Of a stretch of 64,000 nt of DNA, positions 49,556 through 61,714 are shown piece after piece. Position 1 is the first letter of the stretch. Every line of letters begins with the position of its first letter. The position numbers and the translations under genes were made by a program. The stretch spans positions 7,564,001 through 7,628,000 of the forward strand of contig NC_071332.1 in assembly GCF_010183535.1 (NCBI RefSeq). The letters are read 5' to 3'. The notes under the pieces were generated by a model that saw nothing but the letters and a program-made list of their open reading frames with translations, did no database searches and had not been told where the DNA came from. The DNA comes from Caenorhabditis remanei. Its lineage: Eukaryota > Nematoda > Chromadorea > Rhabditida > Rhabditidae.

Positions 49556-50013
49556 TTTTGGTTACCCTGGAAATGTTTAAATGATGATTTAACTTGATTA
49601 ACGATAATTAATATTGACTTCAATGCGAAATCTATAAGTATAGCAAGTTTGAGCCTGATTGCAACAATTCGAGAAGTGGGCGTGGTCGGACGGGCGCTAG
49701 TTTGCAATGAGCGCACGCGCTTTTCGCAACACCATCGCACGCTTCTTGTGAATTACTAATTTTGCCGATGATCAATTTCTTCATCAATTCTCAACCACGT
49801 GGTAATAAATAAATGAAACAACAAAAAGATAACGAAACCAGTTCGAGGCGGTGAGCGACATGATAGGCAGCAAGTACACAGAGGATAGGAAAAAAATCGA
49901 TAATAAGTAATTTTATTCGAGATTTTTGATTCTTGAGAAAAACCAGCAACGATAAAATTCAGACTGAAAACATATTTGAGTAAACGTATTTTTAAGTGTT
50001 ACAAGTTATTTGA
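49556..50013. other. spacer between dlst-1 and sna-1-like gene
   Basis: 458 bases with the dlst-1 promoter and the 3' UTR of the next gene. A GC-rich island at about 49680-49740 lies just upstream of the dlst-1 start. Confidence 0.35.
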
Positions 50014-50813
50014 TTAAACACTGAAGTCGCGGAATGGTGCTCCTGACTTTTTCTGGTAGTCGCGGATTGGCGACACTGGCCTTTGAACGTTCACCACTGA
50101 TGAGACCGAAGGTCTGTAGGCAGGAACGGAGACTGTTGATTGTGGAGCAGCGTAGCTGTATGGACTTGAAGCTGAAGAGTTTATTTCATAAAACTGCAGA
50201 CGAAACGATTCTACTTACCGAACCCGGGGTAAAATTGAGTCCTGGCCATTTGAAATACTGGTTTTGGAGGGTTTACTGAAATAAGATATTTAATTGAAAA
50301 ACAAAAAGCCGAACCTACATTTGTGATTTTGAAATCCTTGAAGCAAACTTTGATAAAATGTTGGATCTGCTGAGTTAGCGATGTGAATAGCTTGTGCGAA
50401 TCCAGATATATCTACTTTGTCGAGTAACTCATCGAGTACTGCATCAATACTTTTCGGACCTGATTCGACATTGATTCCTTGATGAGCTGCTAATCTAGCT
50501 CGAAGATCTCTATCCCAATCAGTGAATCGAGTGACTCCTTCGTTGTACTCTATCGACCCGCGTTGCAGTCTGTAATGTCAAAGTTTTGATTATTATATTC
50601 AAAAGAATCGGAACATTTAAACTTACGCATTCGCGTTTTTCCATTTTTGAAAGTTTGTCGCATTATCGGCAATTTGTTTTTCCAGTTCAGCAATTGCAAC
50701 ATAATCCTTAAAATTGCAATTATTAATCGAAATATGAAATATTCAAAGAAACAGGTTCAATATTGTTGATATCTGAGAACGGGCGCCTTCCAACCTACCT
50801 TTTTATCGGCCAT
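50014..50813 (-). CDS. sna-1: SNA-1-like spliced-leader snRNP protein
   Basis: Five exons (50813-50799, 50706-50627, 50569-50319, 50275-50219, 50171-50014) encode 186 residues. The first exon codes only MADKK. The middle is helical and charged (EYNEGVTRFTDWDRDLRARL); the C-terminal third is Pro/Ser/Tyr-rich and ends RDYQKKSGAPFRDFSV. No catalytic motif or RNA-binding domain is seen. Assignment rests on its position directly upstream of dlst-1, which in C. elegans is followed by sna-1 (as remembered), and on the small size. SNA-1 binds SL and SmY RNAs in trans-splicing. Without a database search this remains a synteny-based identification. Confidence 0.6.
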
Positions 50814-52050
50814 GTTCAAAACGATCAAAAAATGAGAAAACTTAACGAAAACTGAACGATTTCGAAAAAAGTAGAGGTTTTATCGTTTTGGAACACTGGA
50901 CTACTCAAAGCGCTGAGCTGGTTGAGAGGCGACTTTGTCAAATTTTTTTTCGACCACAATCAAGCAGCGGAGCTTCGTAACGCGCCTTGTTTAGCTGAAT
51001 GGCAAGCAGGCCGCAACCAAGTGCATGAAGTGGTATGAAGAAAGAACGGAAGCAAATATATGTATTGTAACTTTCAGAATAAAATTGAGATATTATGTAC
51101 CGCAAAAAATGGGTCTCGCAATGAAAATTTCAAGATAGAAAATGTTCCTTTAACCCTGCAACGGTGATTAATTAAAGGAAGGGAGCGAGTCTTGTACACG
51201 TTTTACTATTTAAACACAGTCTTTGAGCATGGGTGAATATGTTCCTGAAATATTCGATCTCAAAACTTCACGAAACTTCACGAAATTGTCCGCGTCTACA
51301 CAGAAACTCTACATTTTCTCTAGATTTTGTCCCCTTCATTGATGAACTCTGTTTTCTGCTTTCCTACAAGTTTGCAGTCCAGACAAACATGCTATTTAAC
51401 ACGTGGAAAAATCGTGAAAACACGTGGTAAAATCGTCTCTTTCCTCAATATTATGAATTCAATTTTTTCTGTGCATGAGAAGACCGCGCCGCACACACGC
51501 GGCGGCCACGCCCATTTTTTGCGACAGTGTTCAAAAATGGAACGCAGCGTTCACTACGATTCCTGAAACTTGTTTCTACTCATTCTTTCTTTCCTTATTC
51601 TGAGAACTGGGTTCTAATTCATAACGGTGATCTTGGACATTGACTTAGTCTCATTCAAACTGTTGTTAATTAATTGTGAATGAGATTGAGGATATGAGCC
51701 CAGAGGGTCCCGCATATGATAGTTTCCAATCCTCTCCTAGTTTCCCAACAGGCTAATAGTCATAAAACAGTTCTTATTTTTCTTGTTCTTAGGATTGGGT
51801 TCTAATTCTTAACGTTGATCTTGGACATTGACTTAGTCTCACTCAAATGAAAACATAATTATTTTAATTGGGAATGAGATTGACGATATGAGCCCAGAGG
51901 GTCTCGCATATGATAGTTTCCAATCCTCATAGTTTCCCAATCGGCTAATAACCATAGAACAGTTCTTCATTTTCTTTCTCTTCTTTTCCTGAACAAAACT
52001 GCAAACACGTTTTATTTAGTATGATCAGATAGAGTAATACTGCCGCGCTA
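50814..52050. other. intergenic, upstream of sna-1-like gene
   Basis: 1.2 kb. A GC-rich segment at 51480-51550 and the tandem duplication at 51608-51966 are the only notable features. No coding evidence. Confidence 0.45.
51608..51966. repeat. tandem duplication, two diverged copies of about 170 bp
   Basis: Copy 1 is about 51608-51776 and copy 2 about 51797-51966, a period of 189 bases. Shared blocks include GATCTTGGACATTGACTTAG and GATATGAGCCCAGAGGGTC. In copy 1, TCTCATTCA (51649-51657) pairs with TGAATGAGA (51677-51685); copy 2 keeps most of this stem. This could be a small RNA gene pair or a regulatory repeat. No Sm-site, SL RNA or tRNA pattern was found. Confidence 0.6.
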
Positions 52051-53116
52051 TCAAGTGGTGACGGGTCTCTTATGAAACATTTTGTCCCTTAACTCTTCTG
52101 CGGCCCCTTCGACAACGTTAATTTGAATAGAAGAGTTTGCTTTCAACGGTCCTTGTTCTACATGATCTTCTTGACAGAGAACTTTCTTTCTGAACACACT
52201 ATTCAATCGGAGTTTGACGAATGGATCTCTGAAATTTATTTGTTACTTGTCAATATCTGAAATGGAACTTACACAAACAGCAATATAACATAAGCCATGT
52301 TATTTATTTGTTTCCAAAGATCACTTGAACCATTTTCATTTCCAAAAACTATGAGAATCACGTTCAAAGTGAGGTATCCAACAGCATTGATTGTAGAGAT
52401 TACTGTAGCCCAGCATAGATTTTTGTCGGATCTTTTTACTGTTTTTTTTCTTGTGAAAATACCAATAATTATAAAAAATGAGCAAATGCACTGAGTGATA
52501 ATGATGATAAAATACGCAAACATTTTTGAAAGAGAGAGCCATTCGGAATAGTTTTTTGATTTATGTGTAAAACCAGAAAACCCTTTCACGAGATACGTCT
52601 CTGAGAATAAAACACTCCAAAATACTGCGAAGGGAGCCAGTAATGTGAACATTATACAAAGACGAAGTCGTTTGGCAGACCAAAAAGAAAATTTCAGTGG
52701 ATAAATGACACAGATAGTACGGGTTATAAACATAAATGCATGAGAGATAAACTTGGAGAGTTGGATATATTCAGATATCCAGAAAACGTTTAGTAAGTAT
52801 GAGGGTCCGGGAAACATTCTGTCTAGTATTAGAGACAAAAATGACAGATATTCTGTTGAGATATTCAGAATTAATAGAAAAAATATGGAAAGAGAGTTCT
52901 GAAAAATTGTGATATCAATTATTGAGTCTTGTTATAAAAGCTTACCAGTAAACTTTCTAATAAGAACAGTGAGTAAAACGAGTTGAGGCGTCGATTCTTC
53001 TGATACAGCTTTCTGATAACAAAGATGATTCGTAGATTAAATAATAAAGTGAGTACCAGAATGAAACATTGGAGTAAATATAATGGGAGATCCACGGAGC
53101 CAACATGTTTCATCAT
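52051..53116 (-). CDS. serpentine receptor, Srg-superfamily-like
   Basis: Three exons (53116-52946, 52898-52273, 52228-52051) encode 324 residues with about seven hydrophobic helices. LILDRMFPG, ITRTICVIYPLKF after TM3 and a C-terminal DPFVKLRLN motif follow the worm Srg/Srv plan. The tail is long and polar (about 45 residues). Plasma-membrane chemoreceptor in sensory neurons is the family's known role; the ligand is unknown. The gene heads a receptor cluster; a truncated copy of its middle exon lies at 57840-58110. Confidence 0.8.
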
Positions 53117-53987
53117 TGAGAATGAAACTTCTTCTCTGTCCGAGATTTTGAATACTCAGTTTCTAGACTCTGGATCACACGCAACATGGCGAATTCGTAT
53201 TCTAAATTTCGAAAATAGATACAGAATTCTTCGAAAATAAGGTCCAGACTAATAAAAATGTCATTTTAATGTGTCTAGAAATCCCTTCGATTAGTTTTAA
53301 TCAGTCCCAAAGAGAACCAGATAACTTTCGAGATAAAAACCACGTCATAAAACTATTTATTTGATAGTAATGTTCTTATTTTGGTGAACTTAATAAACAC
53401 GTGTCCGAGTTTTTTCATTTTATGCTCTGACACTATTTTCTTGTAAGAACTGGAGTTGCTGTGATAACTCGGTCAGTTTAGAAGCAAACACGTAATTAAT
53501 GAATGCAAATGGTAGGCAGTAAACATATGAAAGAAATTGTGTGAATGGATTTTTGATATATGCAAAATGAGGTCAGATATTTCAAAGTTATTGAAAAAGG
53601 CGGGAGTTTTCAGTTGATTTTTCAACAATTTATAACTCAAAAATTACCCAGCAAAAAAAAACAAAAAATTATTGGTGGGTTCATAACACGTTTTCGATCA
53701 AAACTATGTGACAGTTTTCCGAGATTTGCCCTGCTTCTCGAGAAAATGGATGACCACTTCATTCAATGTACAAAAAATCCCTCAAGTGCGAATTTTCAGT
53801 AGTTTTTCATTTTTCGTGATATTCCACGATTGATGACGTCATGTTCCTAAAGTCGTCCTAGAATGCTGTATACGAGAACTAAACAACACCTTTCCAGGAA
53901 AATAAATGAAAAGAACCAGAACGTTTAACACACATGTAGGTTGACATGGAAAAACAAAAGCAAGATAAAATTAATACATGTTTTTCT
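53117..53987. other. intergenic in receptor cluster
   Basis: Non-coding. The block at 53257-53395 is repeated at about 58155-58290, and the block near 53874-53960 at about 60176-60265, part of local duplications. Confidence 0.45.
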
Positions 53988-54558
53988 TTAAATTATTACC
54001 ACGGTGGCCACTTTGGGTTCGTTGACTTTTACACATGGAAGAAATCGAAAAAGAACGGCCGTGGAGAAGCGAACTTTTGAGTTGAAAATGAGAAGAATAA
54101 GCGGATTGAGTCCCATGTCAATTACACCTGAGAATGTTGAGAAATGTCATGTGGCTGAATTATGAAAGTACAATACTAACCAACGATATTCATTGCAATA
54201 ACTGCCAACACACTGTCATTTCCAACTTTTGGGGCGGTATAAAAGATGAAAGATCTTTACTAATAATATTCAACAGATCCGTTTGTGTATTTGTTTGTTG
54301 CCAGCCATAACTCCCTTCGTAGTGGGCCGTTTTTCATGAAACCTGGATAGATGTATTGGAAATGTGTCTTAGTTGATGCCCGAATTTTTCTTTTTTCGAA
54401 AAAGTTGATTTTGACGTCTTCTGGAGACGATACCGATTTCAACGGTAAATAGCGTTGATTAGGGTGTGTCCCGACAGGGTGGTAGAAAGCTCAAAATATC
54501 AAGTTAATACTACTGACTCGCTGTTTCTTGACTGCATTCTCGAAATCGGCGAGCCGCG

Positions 54559-54628
54559 CTCTGTATGGTGTAGCGGTCTACGCAGATGACCCTTACACAT
54601 GGGGTGGTGAGTTCGTTCCCGCCATGTC
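54559..54628 (+). repeat. tRNA-like segment with A and B boxes
   Basis: TGGTGTAGCGG (54566-54576) resembles an RNA polymerase III A box, and GAGTTCGTTCCC (about 54609-54620) a B box, about 34 bases apart, as in tRNA genes. No full cloverleaf could be drawn, so it is more likely a SINE head or tRNA relic than a working tRNA. Confidence 0.4.
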
Positions 54629-55694
54629 AGAAACGTTTTTTGGTTTTTTGCTTTGATAAGAACATGACAGCCAGTATACGAAAGTTAAAATATCTTTGTT
54701 ATTGTCGAGATTTAGTGGGAAAAAAAAGTTACGTGGGTTAAATTAATTTGACACTGTCAACACCGCTACCGGAGTTGAGCGAAATGCCGTTTTTGAAATG
54801 CCGGAAAGCGGAATAAAAAACTTTGGGCCAAAAGCGGAAGGCAGAAGGCGGAATCCCACAAACATCGAGTCAGAAACTGATGGCAGTTATGACTTTTGTC
54901 CGCAACGTCATGGGGGAGTCAAAACATAAAAAAAACATACTTCATTATTACACAGGAAATTCAAATTACAGAAAATTCAAATTCCTAACTAGGGTATTGA
55001 CTTCCATATGCGTTTAGAACTCTCTATAAGTTTGCACCCTGATCGTTTCGAAGGAGGGGCATCGCCGCCGATCAGTCAAAATTCAAAAAAAAACTTTCAA
55101 GAAGGGAAAAAAGAAGAGTTACCAAATTTCATTTTTTCTGTAGGATCATTTTAAAATAGTTCGTGTAAAAATAGTTACAGTAAAGGTAAAGTAAAAAGCC
55201 AGTAAAAGAAAGAAGAACTGAGGAAGACTTTTTCTCTGTTACGTTTCCTAAGATTCGGGATTTCCATTCAATGGTGTTAAAACTGATTGCTTTATCTTGC
55301 CATACTTAGAGGAGGGAGGCGGCATCGCCGCCAAACAGTCAGAAAAGTCAACAATTGATATCAGAAATGATTTCTCGCTTTTTGAAGTGGGAAAAAAATA
55401 AAAGTTTTTATGTTCCAGTTCTTCATTGAGATTATTTTGAAATAAGGAAAACATAAGAAGAAAGTTCAGATTGATAAACTTGAAAACGTCTCATTCTAAA
55501 TTCCTTTCCATCGAGATAGAAAAAGTCATTGAGAAATTTTGTAAAAAGTAGTCAGGAAAGGATAGATATTTCAATTGTTTCCTGTCGGAACGGACTGCTC
55601 AGTTAACAAAAACTACCAATAAGTGAAGAAAAGATTTAAATGACCCAGAAGGAGAAAAGAATTTTGATGGCCCGACTGTCTGAATCATTTAGGA

Positions 55695-55768
55695 AGCGCC
55701 GCAGGCGCTGTAAAACTGAGAAGGGTGGTGCAGAGAAGGAGGTTGAGCAGCCGTAGGCTGCGTCAACC
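55695..55768. repeat. GC-rich palindromes inside the insertion
   Basis: AGCGCC-GCA-GGCGCT at 55695-55709 and a longer stem at 55741-55768 (GGTTGA and GCAGCC pairing with GGCTGC and TCAACC, one extra base). A third, GGCGGC-ATC-GCCGCC, is at 55318-55332. They stand out from AT-rich surroundings. Confidence 0.6.
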
Positions 55769-57549
55769 GACTGGTGCTAGATATTGAGCAGAACACACAA
55801 GAAGATATTGGACTGCCTGATTAACTATGATATTCTCGGTCACTGGGAGATCAAACGACCTACCAGTTTGACATCGAATGCTGTGAAAGTTTTAGATCTT
55901 CCATCATTATGTGCCTTTTTCCAATAGATATTCAAAATCATGAGACCATACATTATACACATTAGAATAGGGAGAACTTGACCAGCATAAAAGTTCACAT
56001 CAATGAAACTGATTCCAACTGAATATTATAAATAGAAAAAGGATCCGGAATATTTGTATAACTTACACCAAACATTGCAACTAGAACAGCTATATGTGTA
56101 TCTGATGGACCACCGATTGAATCTTTTTATACACCCGTGAAATGTGGTATTAACGACTGTATAAATACAAAGAATCCAGGGAATATATAGAGTTATCTGG
56201 AGTACAACATTTTCAGGTTTACTCGGGGCGAACTTACAATTTGAACAGCCTTCAGATGATTCCGGAATATATCGAAAACTATACAAGACCGATAAATTGA
56301 GAACCCGAAGTTGGCTAGAAGATATACAATGAAACTGAGTGTATTTGGTAGTGATAGGATGATCAGGAGGTTGTCATCTCTGGAAAATGAAAAAGGTCCA
56401 AAACAGACACCAATGGGCTGGAAAGTTTGCGATTCATAATAATATATTGAGTTTTCTGGGGTTTCTTCTCTAATTAGGGAATTTTAAACATCTTCGAAGA
56501 ATGGTTTGACTACGTCAAAATGATCCCAATGAACATTTCTGACTCATTTTTGCCGCAAACAATGACCCGACTTTCAAAAGTTAATTGTTTTCATTAGAGA
56601 AGTTTCAGCAACATTTTGTTTCCAGACTCACTGCAAATATTGACAATAATTAAAGGAACATGGGATCGACACGAAGAAATTAACGCTCGTGTAAATTGTT
56701 CCAGCGAGTATCATACTAAGAACGAATTGAGTGAACGGCTGTGTTCGGAATGAACTCCAACTATGCAGTAGTGCAACAATAACTGTGACATTCAGAAAAA
56801 TTGATATAAGTGAAAATGTGAGAATAGTGGATCCAATTATAATTCGATCTGTCTGTTCCATTATTTTCGATGAATTGGCAAAGCAGACAGAAGCCTGGTC
56901 GGGTAGTATAAATAATGAAGGGGCGGAGTCTGACATCTGCAAACTAGTTAGTATTGTTTGTTGTACTTGTATTCTTGTGACACGTGAATTCTTAGAAAGA
57001 TACGTTTTAGTTTGTGTGTAGGGGCAAGGTTCAAAATTTCAAGTTTCAAAAAAAAGAAGATCTGTTATAAAAATATTAAGGGGAATCATGTTCCGATGGA
57101 ATCAAACCAAAAATGTTAACTATTAGAATAGAAGAAAGTAATATAAGAAATGTGGTCTTCAAGAAAAGAACCATCTTAACTTTCTCAAGTGGAACGACTA
57201 AAAATATTTTGCAAATAGTTCACGTCTGAATCAGAAATGAAGAACAGTGAATATTCCGAAAAGATAATCAAAAAATGAAATTATCCGAAAAAGAGTACAT
57301 CAGGTCTGAAAAAATGTTCTTGCGTGTCAGGGCCTAATTGAAGACGTAACTAAACCAAAACGCTTGGTAATATGGTCCCCCTCGCAATTATAAACCAAAC
57401 TCATGATTGATGAATGGTAAACTTGGAATTTATTTAGGAGTTTTCGTGTTTCAATTGTACAAAAACAAACAATCAATGCAAAAAAGGTATTTATGTTCCA
57501 GGAAACTCTTCCGAAAGCAAGTATTTTGGTTTTTCCGAGAATGCCCTGA

Positions 57550-57864
57550 TTATTTCAGTGCTCTAATCAAAGCCTTTTTAAGTTGAATCACAAAAAAGTT
57601 AGGAAAGACAATTGAAAAAGAGAACAAATCAGCTCCAGAATTATTTTCTTCCGTGTCTTTGTGTCTGTGTTCCACTGGTTTGACGACGTTCAACATAATC
57701 AAATTGTTAACTTCAATAACGACATGCACAGCTGATTGATCAGAAGTGATATCAGGAATACAGAAAAATGAGACGTGGTAAGAAAAAAACAGAGAACTTG
57801 AAATTAAACTTGTTGACAGCTTCCAAATACTGATAAAGGAACCAGCAATGGGAACATTATACAA
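57550..57864 (-). pseudogene. orphan coding fragment, duplicate A
   Basis: A minus-strand frame including PDITSDQSAVHVVIEVNN and EENNSGADLFSF is repeated with the frame kept at 62825-63046. The end of a receptor gene is possible. No full gene surrounds either copy, so a relic carried along by the duplication is likely. Confidence 0.35.
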
Positions 57865-58110
57865 AAACGAAGTCGTTTGGCGGACTAAAAAGAAAATTTC
57901 AGTGGATAAATGACTCAGATAGTACGGTTTATATACATAAATGCATGAGAGATAAACTTGGAGAGTTGGATATATTTAGATATGAAAAAAACGTTTAGTA
58001 AGTATGAGGAACTGGAAAATATTTTTTCTAATATTGGAGACAAAAATGACAGATATTCTGCCGGTCTACTCAGAATTAATAGAAAAAATGTGGAAAAAGA
58101 GTTCTGAAAA
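57840..58110 (-). pseudogene. fragment of serpentine receptor (copy of the 52051-53116 gene)
   Basis: Closely similar to 52630-52900, the large middle exon of the receptor at 52051-53116, but with small differences and missing its other exons. Direct sequence comparison within the window shows it as a truncated duplicate. Confidence 0.65.
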
Positions 58111-58274
58111 ATTGTGATATCAATTATTGAGTCCTGTTACTGAAGGCCTACACTATTAAAAAGTCATTTTTATGTGTCTAGAAATCCATTCGATTCGTTT
58201 TAAACAGTCTCAAAGAGAACAAACTTTCGAGATAAAAACCACGTCATGAAACAATTTATTTGATAGTAATGTTC

Positions 58275-59450
58275 TTATTTTGGTGAACTCAATGTGTTCT
58301 CCATAGTATTATTTTGGGAGAATGCATCCACTCGAAGTCTCACATTCAGACACAACATTATGACGGGTGGGCTGAAAATAGGAGATTTGAAGACACACTT
58401 TTGAGATGAACCACTTACCAAACCACTAGAATATCAAATGAAAATGCTGACAGAGCTCTCCAGAACTCGAACATTTCCAGCGATGAAGCATGAGATTGAT
58501 GGAAATAAATCTCCATTGAAAGAGCGAAAACATAGAAAATACTCATACAGATTGCAGATGCTGTGAGAGACTGCTCAGTGTGCTTGTTTTCAGATCTAGT
58601 CCTCGACACACAAATCATACAGATTAGGGAACAAATGCATACGGTTACAATGGTGATGAAAGATATGATAACAGAGAAATTAGGTACGGTAATCTGAATT
58701 TTTTATAAGAGGAACCTTCTCAACAATAACTCACCCAATGAAATGTCATTTTGCTCTCATGAATAAATCCTCCTTGAAATGGAATAAACTGACTCTCCGA
58801 TAGAAAAGCTGTCCAGACTCCAATGAAAGGGCTGAGAAAGGAGAACATGATGACATGAGGTATAACACATTTCTGAATCTGCAAACAAACCAAATTTTAG
58901 AAGGTCCCTATGAAAAAAACACACCGTTCCAACAGACATTGGGCATATAACACAATTGGCTCTGTTAACTATCATGAAACAGAAAATGAGACACTTGACA
59001 AACTTGAAATATTGTTCGATGAATAGTAGGGAAATGAATTGAGTCGGTTCGGGATACTGTTTCAGAGCCCAGGGACAGAGTGGTGGAATGTAGTTGAAGA
59101 TTCGGATCAGACCAACGTTCATCAATATTATGAATATGCTCTGAAACGATTTATCTGGTATTTTGAATTTCTTGTTTGCAGCTGTGACAGTCGTGCTCTA
59201 AAGTTGATCCTCAAAGCCGACGCCTATCAAAGGAACCCGATTTCTACAAGTATGCGAAACTGATACAAACCAGAATTGAATCCACATAATATAGCTGCAA
59301 AAATGGGAATTTCGAGTAGACATTCCATTTTCTGTGCAAAATTTTGAGAACAGAGACATGGAAGAATAGTCCAAGAAAAAAGTAAACAACTTGAATTCCG
59401 TATTTTAAAATTTCGAGATTTGTGTAGAATCCTGGATGACATCTCAACAT
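58275..59450 (-). CDS. serpentine receptor class gamma-like (Srg)
   Basis: Five exons (59450-59271, 59140-58925, 58878-58735, 58693-58419, 58371-58275) give 303 residues. The start MLRCHPGFYTN was chosen because a TTTTTTCAG acceptor lies eight bases upstream, fitting trans-splicing. Class-like features: a Cys near the N-terminus, LEILKYGIQVVYF in TM1, YVDSILSIF, IRIFNYIPPLCPW, and VNRANCVICP after TM3. Seven hydrophobic helices are visible. Srg proteins are chemoreceptor candidates; the ligand is unknown. Confidence 0.8.
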
Positions 59451-60274
59451 TATTACGTCTGAAAAAACGGAAAAATCAATTGAAAAACACATGCAAAGGG
59501 GGGAAAAACAAATTTGTATTCTTTTCTCGTTCGATGGAATTTGTTGACGAAACCACCACATGAGTTAGAAGAGAAAAGGAAAAAAGTTAATAGGGAAAAG
59601 AAATTGAGAAAGTAAATAAGAAAGCTCCAAAGGGAACAGAGGAATAAATTCAGAAAAGGCTTCATGAGAAATGAAGAAAAGGAGAAGGGAGACGTCATAT
59701 CCGGACACAATGGCTTCTTTTGGAAACCGATCCGCCGAGCGTTTATGCTTTTGAAAAGGTGTGTAATCAGGCGAGGATTGAGATGAAAGATTTTGAAGAA
59801 GGGAAAGAGAGGAGCAAAATTTCCATTTGTAGTTTTAGATTTAAGCTTATTTTTATAGGTATACTTTCACATCTAATTGACGCAAGAGGAAAGATTTCTC
59901 GAACAGATTTCTGAAATGCAGGTGATTTTTTGTTTATCCAGATTTCTAAACACTAATGAAGGTCAAAAGAGAAGTAACCTAGATATATCAAAGTTTAAAG
60001 TTTATTCTTTTGTGTTTTCCTGGTTACACTCCCACGCGTTCTAGGGTTGGATTTTTTTTAAATAAAAACAACCTTTCATCAATTCTATATGTTAGTGAAT
60101 TGCCATAGTTGTTTTTTTGAAAGTTCTCAATAGTGGTTCAGTTTTCAGAAGTACTCTTTATTGGGTTTATTACTACTAGAACTAAACAACACCTTTCCAG
60201 GAAAGTAAACGAAAAGAACCAGAACATTTAACACACGTGTAGGTTGACAAGGAAAAAACAAAAACAAGATAAAA
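59451..60274. other. intergenic in receptor cluster
   Basis: 0.8 kb non-coding. The stretch from about 60176 begins the second copy of the duplicated unit. No gene was seen. Confidence 0.4.
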
Positions 60275-61714
60275 CTAATACGTGCTTTTTCTTTGAAATA
60301 TTGTCACGGTGGCCAATCTGGGTTGGTTGACACGTACACATGGAAGAAATCGAAAAAGAACGGCCGTGGAGAAGCGTACTTTTGAGTTAAAAATGAGCAG
60401 AATAAGCGGATTGAGTCCCATGTCAATTACGCCTGAGAATGTATGTCATGTGAATGAATGATGAAATTGAACCACTAACCGATGATATTCATTGCAATCA
60501 CTGCTAACACACTGCCATTTCCAACTTTTGGGACGATATAGAAGAGGAAAGATGCTAAATATTGAACAGAACACACAATGAGATATTGGATTGCCTGATT
60601 AACTATGATATTCTGGGTCACTGGGAGATCAAACGACCTACCAGTTTGACATCGAATGCCGTGAACTTTTTAGATCTTCCATCATTGTGTGTCTTTTTCC
60701 AATAGATATTCAAAATCATGAGGCCATACATTATACACATCAGAATAGGGAGAACTTGGCCAGCATAAAAATTCACATCAATGAAACTGATTCCAACTGC
60801 AAATTATTAATAGAAAAAGGATTCGAAATATTTGTATAACTTACACCAAACATTGCAACTAGAACAGTTGTATGTGTACCCGATGGACCACCGATTGAAT
60901 CTTTTTATACACCCACGAGATGTGGTATCAACGACTGTGTAAATGGACAAAATCCAGGGAAGATATAGAGTTACCTGAAGTACTCTACATATTTTCAGGT
61001 ACTCAGTGGGGACTTACGATTTGAACAGCTCTCAGATGATTCCGGAGTATATCGAAAACTATACAAGACCGATAGATTGAGAATCCGAAGTTGGCTAGAA
61101 GATATGCAAAAAAACTGAGTGTATTTGGTAGCGATAGGATGATCAGGAGGTTGTCATCTCTGGAAAATGAAAAAGGTTCAAAACAGAAACCAATGGGCTG
61201 AAAAGTTTGTGATTCATAATAATATATAGAGTTTTCGGTTTTTTTTTCTAATTAGGGATTTTTAGATATCTTCGAAGAATGGTTTGACTACGTCAAAATG
61301 ATCCCAATGAACATTTCTGACTCATTTTTGCCGTAAACAATGACGAGACTTTCAAAAGTAAATTGTTTTCATTAGAGTAGCTTCAGCAACATTTTGTTTC
61401 CAGACTCACTTTAAATATTGACAATAGTTGAAGGAACATGGGATAGACACGAAGAAATTAACGCTCGTGTAAATTGTTCCAGCAAGTATCATACTAAGAA
61501 CAAATTGAATGAACGGCTGTCTTCGGAATGAACTCCAATTATGCAGTAGTGCAACAGTAACAGTGATATTCAGAAAAATTGATATAAGTGAGAATGTAAG
61601 AATAGTGGATCCAATAATAATTCGATTCGTCTGTTCCATTTTTTTCGATGAATTGGCAAAGCAGACAGAAGCCTGGTCGGGTAGTATAAATAATGAAGGG
61701 GCGGAGTATGACAT
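60275..61714 (-). CDS. serpentine receptor, intact duplicate
   Basis: Six exons (61714-61410, 61159-61018, 60974-60845, 60796-60642, 60594-60480, 60432-60275) encode 334 residues. Seven hydrophobic segments are present, with IIIGSTILTFSLISIFLN in TM1, NCSSCNVW in an extracellular loop and a GLNPLILLIFN motif in TM7. TTTGCAG abuts the ATG at 61714; if it is a trans-splice site there is almost no 5' UTR, and the internal MEQTNRI is an alternative start. It is the intact sister of the disrupted copy at 53988-56936. The class (Srx-like or another member of the Srg superfamily) is uncertain. Confidence 0.78.

Larger units (their letters stand above)
54255..55775. mobile_element. repeat-rich insertion in a receptor exon
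   Basis: Comparison with the paralogous exon at 60480-60594 defines the ends to within a few bases. The 1.52-kb insert has no long coding frame, no clear terminal inverted repeats and no obvious target duplication. It contains a tRNA-like segment, two diverged copies of a block that begins GGAGGG with ATCGCCGCC (about 55051 and 55311), and GC-rich palindromes. A non-autonomous element, perhaps composite, is the best reading. Confidence 0.6.
53988..56936 (-). pseudogene. serpentine receptor disrupted by a 1.5-kb insertion
   Basis: Six exons match the intact copy at 60275-61714: 56936-56632, 56379-56238, a third exon starting near 56203, 56018-55864, 55816-55776 plus 54254-54181, and 54127-53988. 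The fifth exon is cut between codons for QYLA and SF by foreign sequence at 54255-55775; read through, the frame stops within a few codons (about TM6). All other splice sites and the terminal GLNPLILLIFNSKVR motif are preserved, so the loss is recent. It may still make a truncated product, or the insertion may be spliced out by unusual sites, but neither is supported. Confidence 0.7.
56937..58274. other. intergenic in receptor cluster with receptor fragments
   Basis: Duplicated non-coding DNA related to 61790-63060, plus two coding fragments listed separately (57550-57864 and 57840-58110). Confidence 0.45.

Noticed and set aside
51608..51966. SmY, SL or U snRNA gene pair
   Set aside because: No Sm-binding site (A-U5-G type), no spliced-leader sequence and no known promoter element could be found in the repeats.
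54559..54628. Functional tRNA gene
   Set aside because: A and B boxes are only approximate and the acceptor and anticodon stems do not pair.
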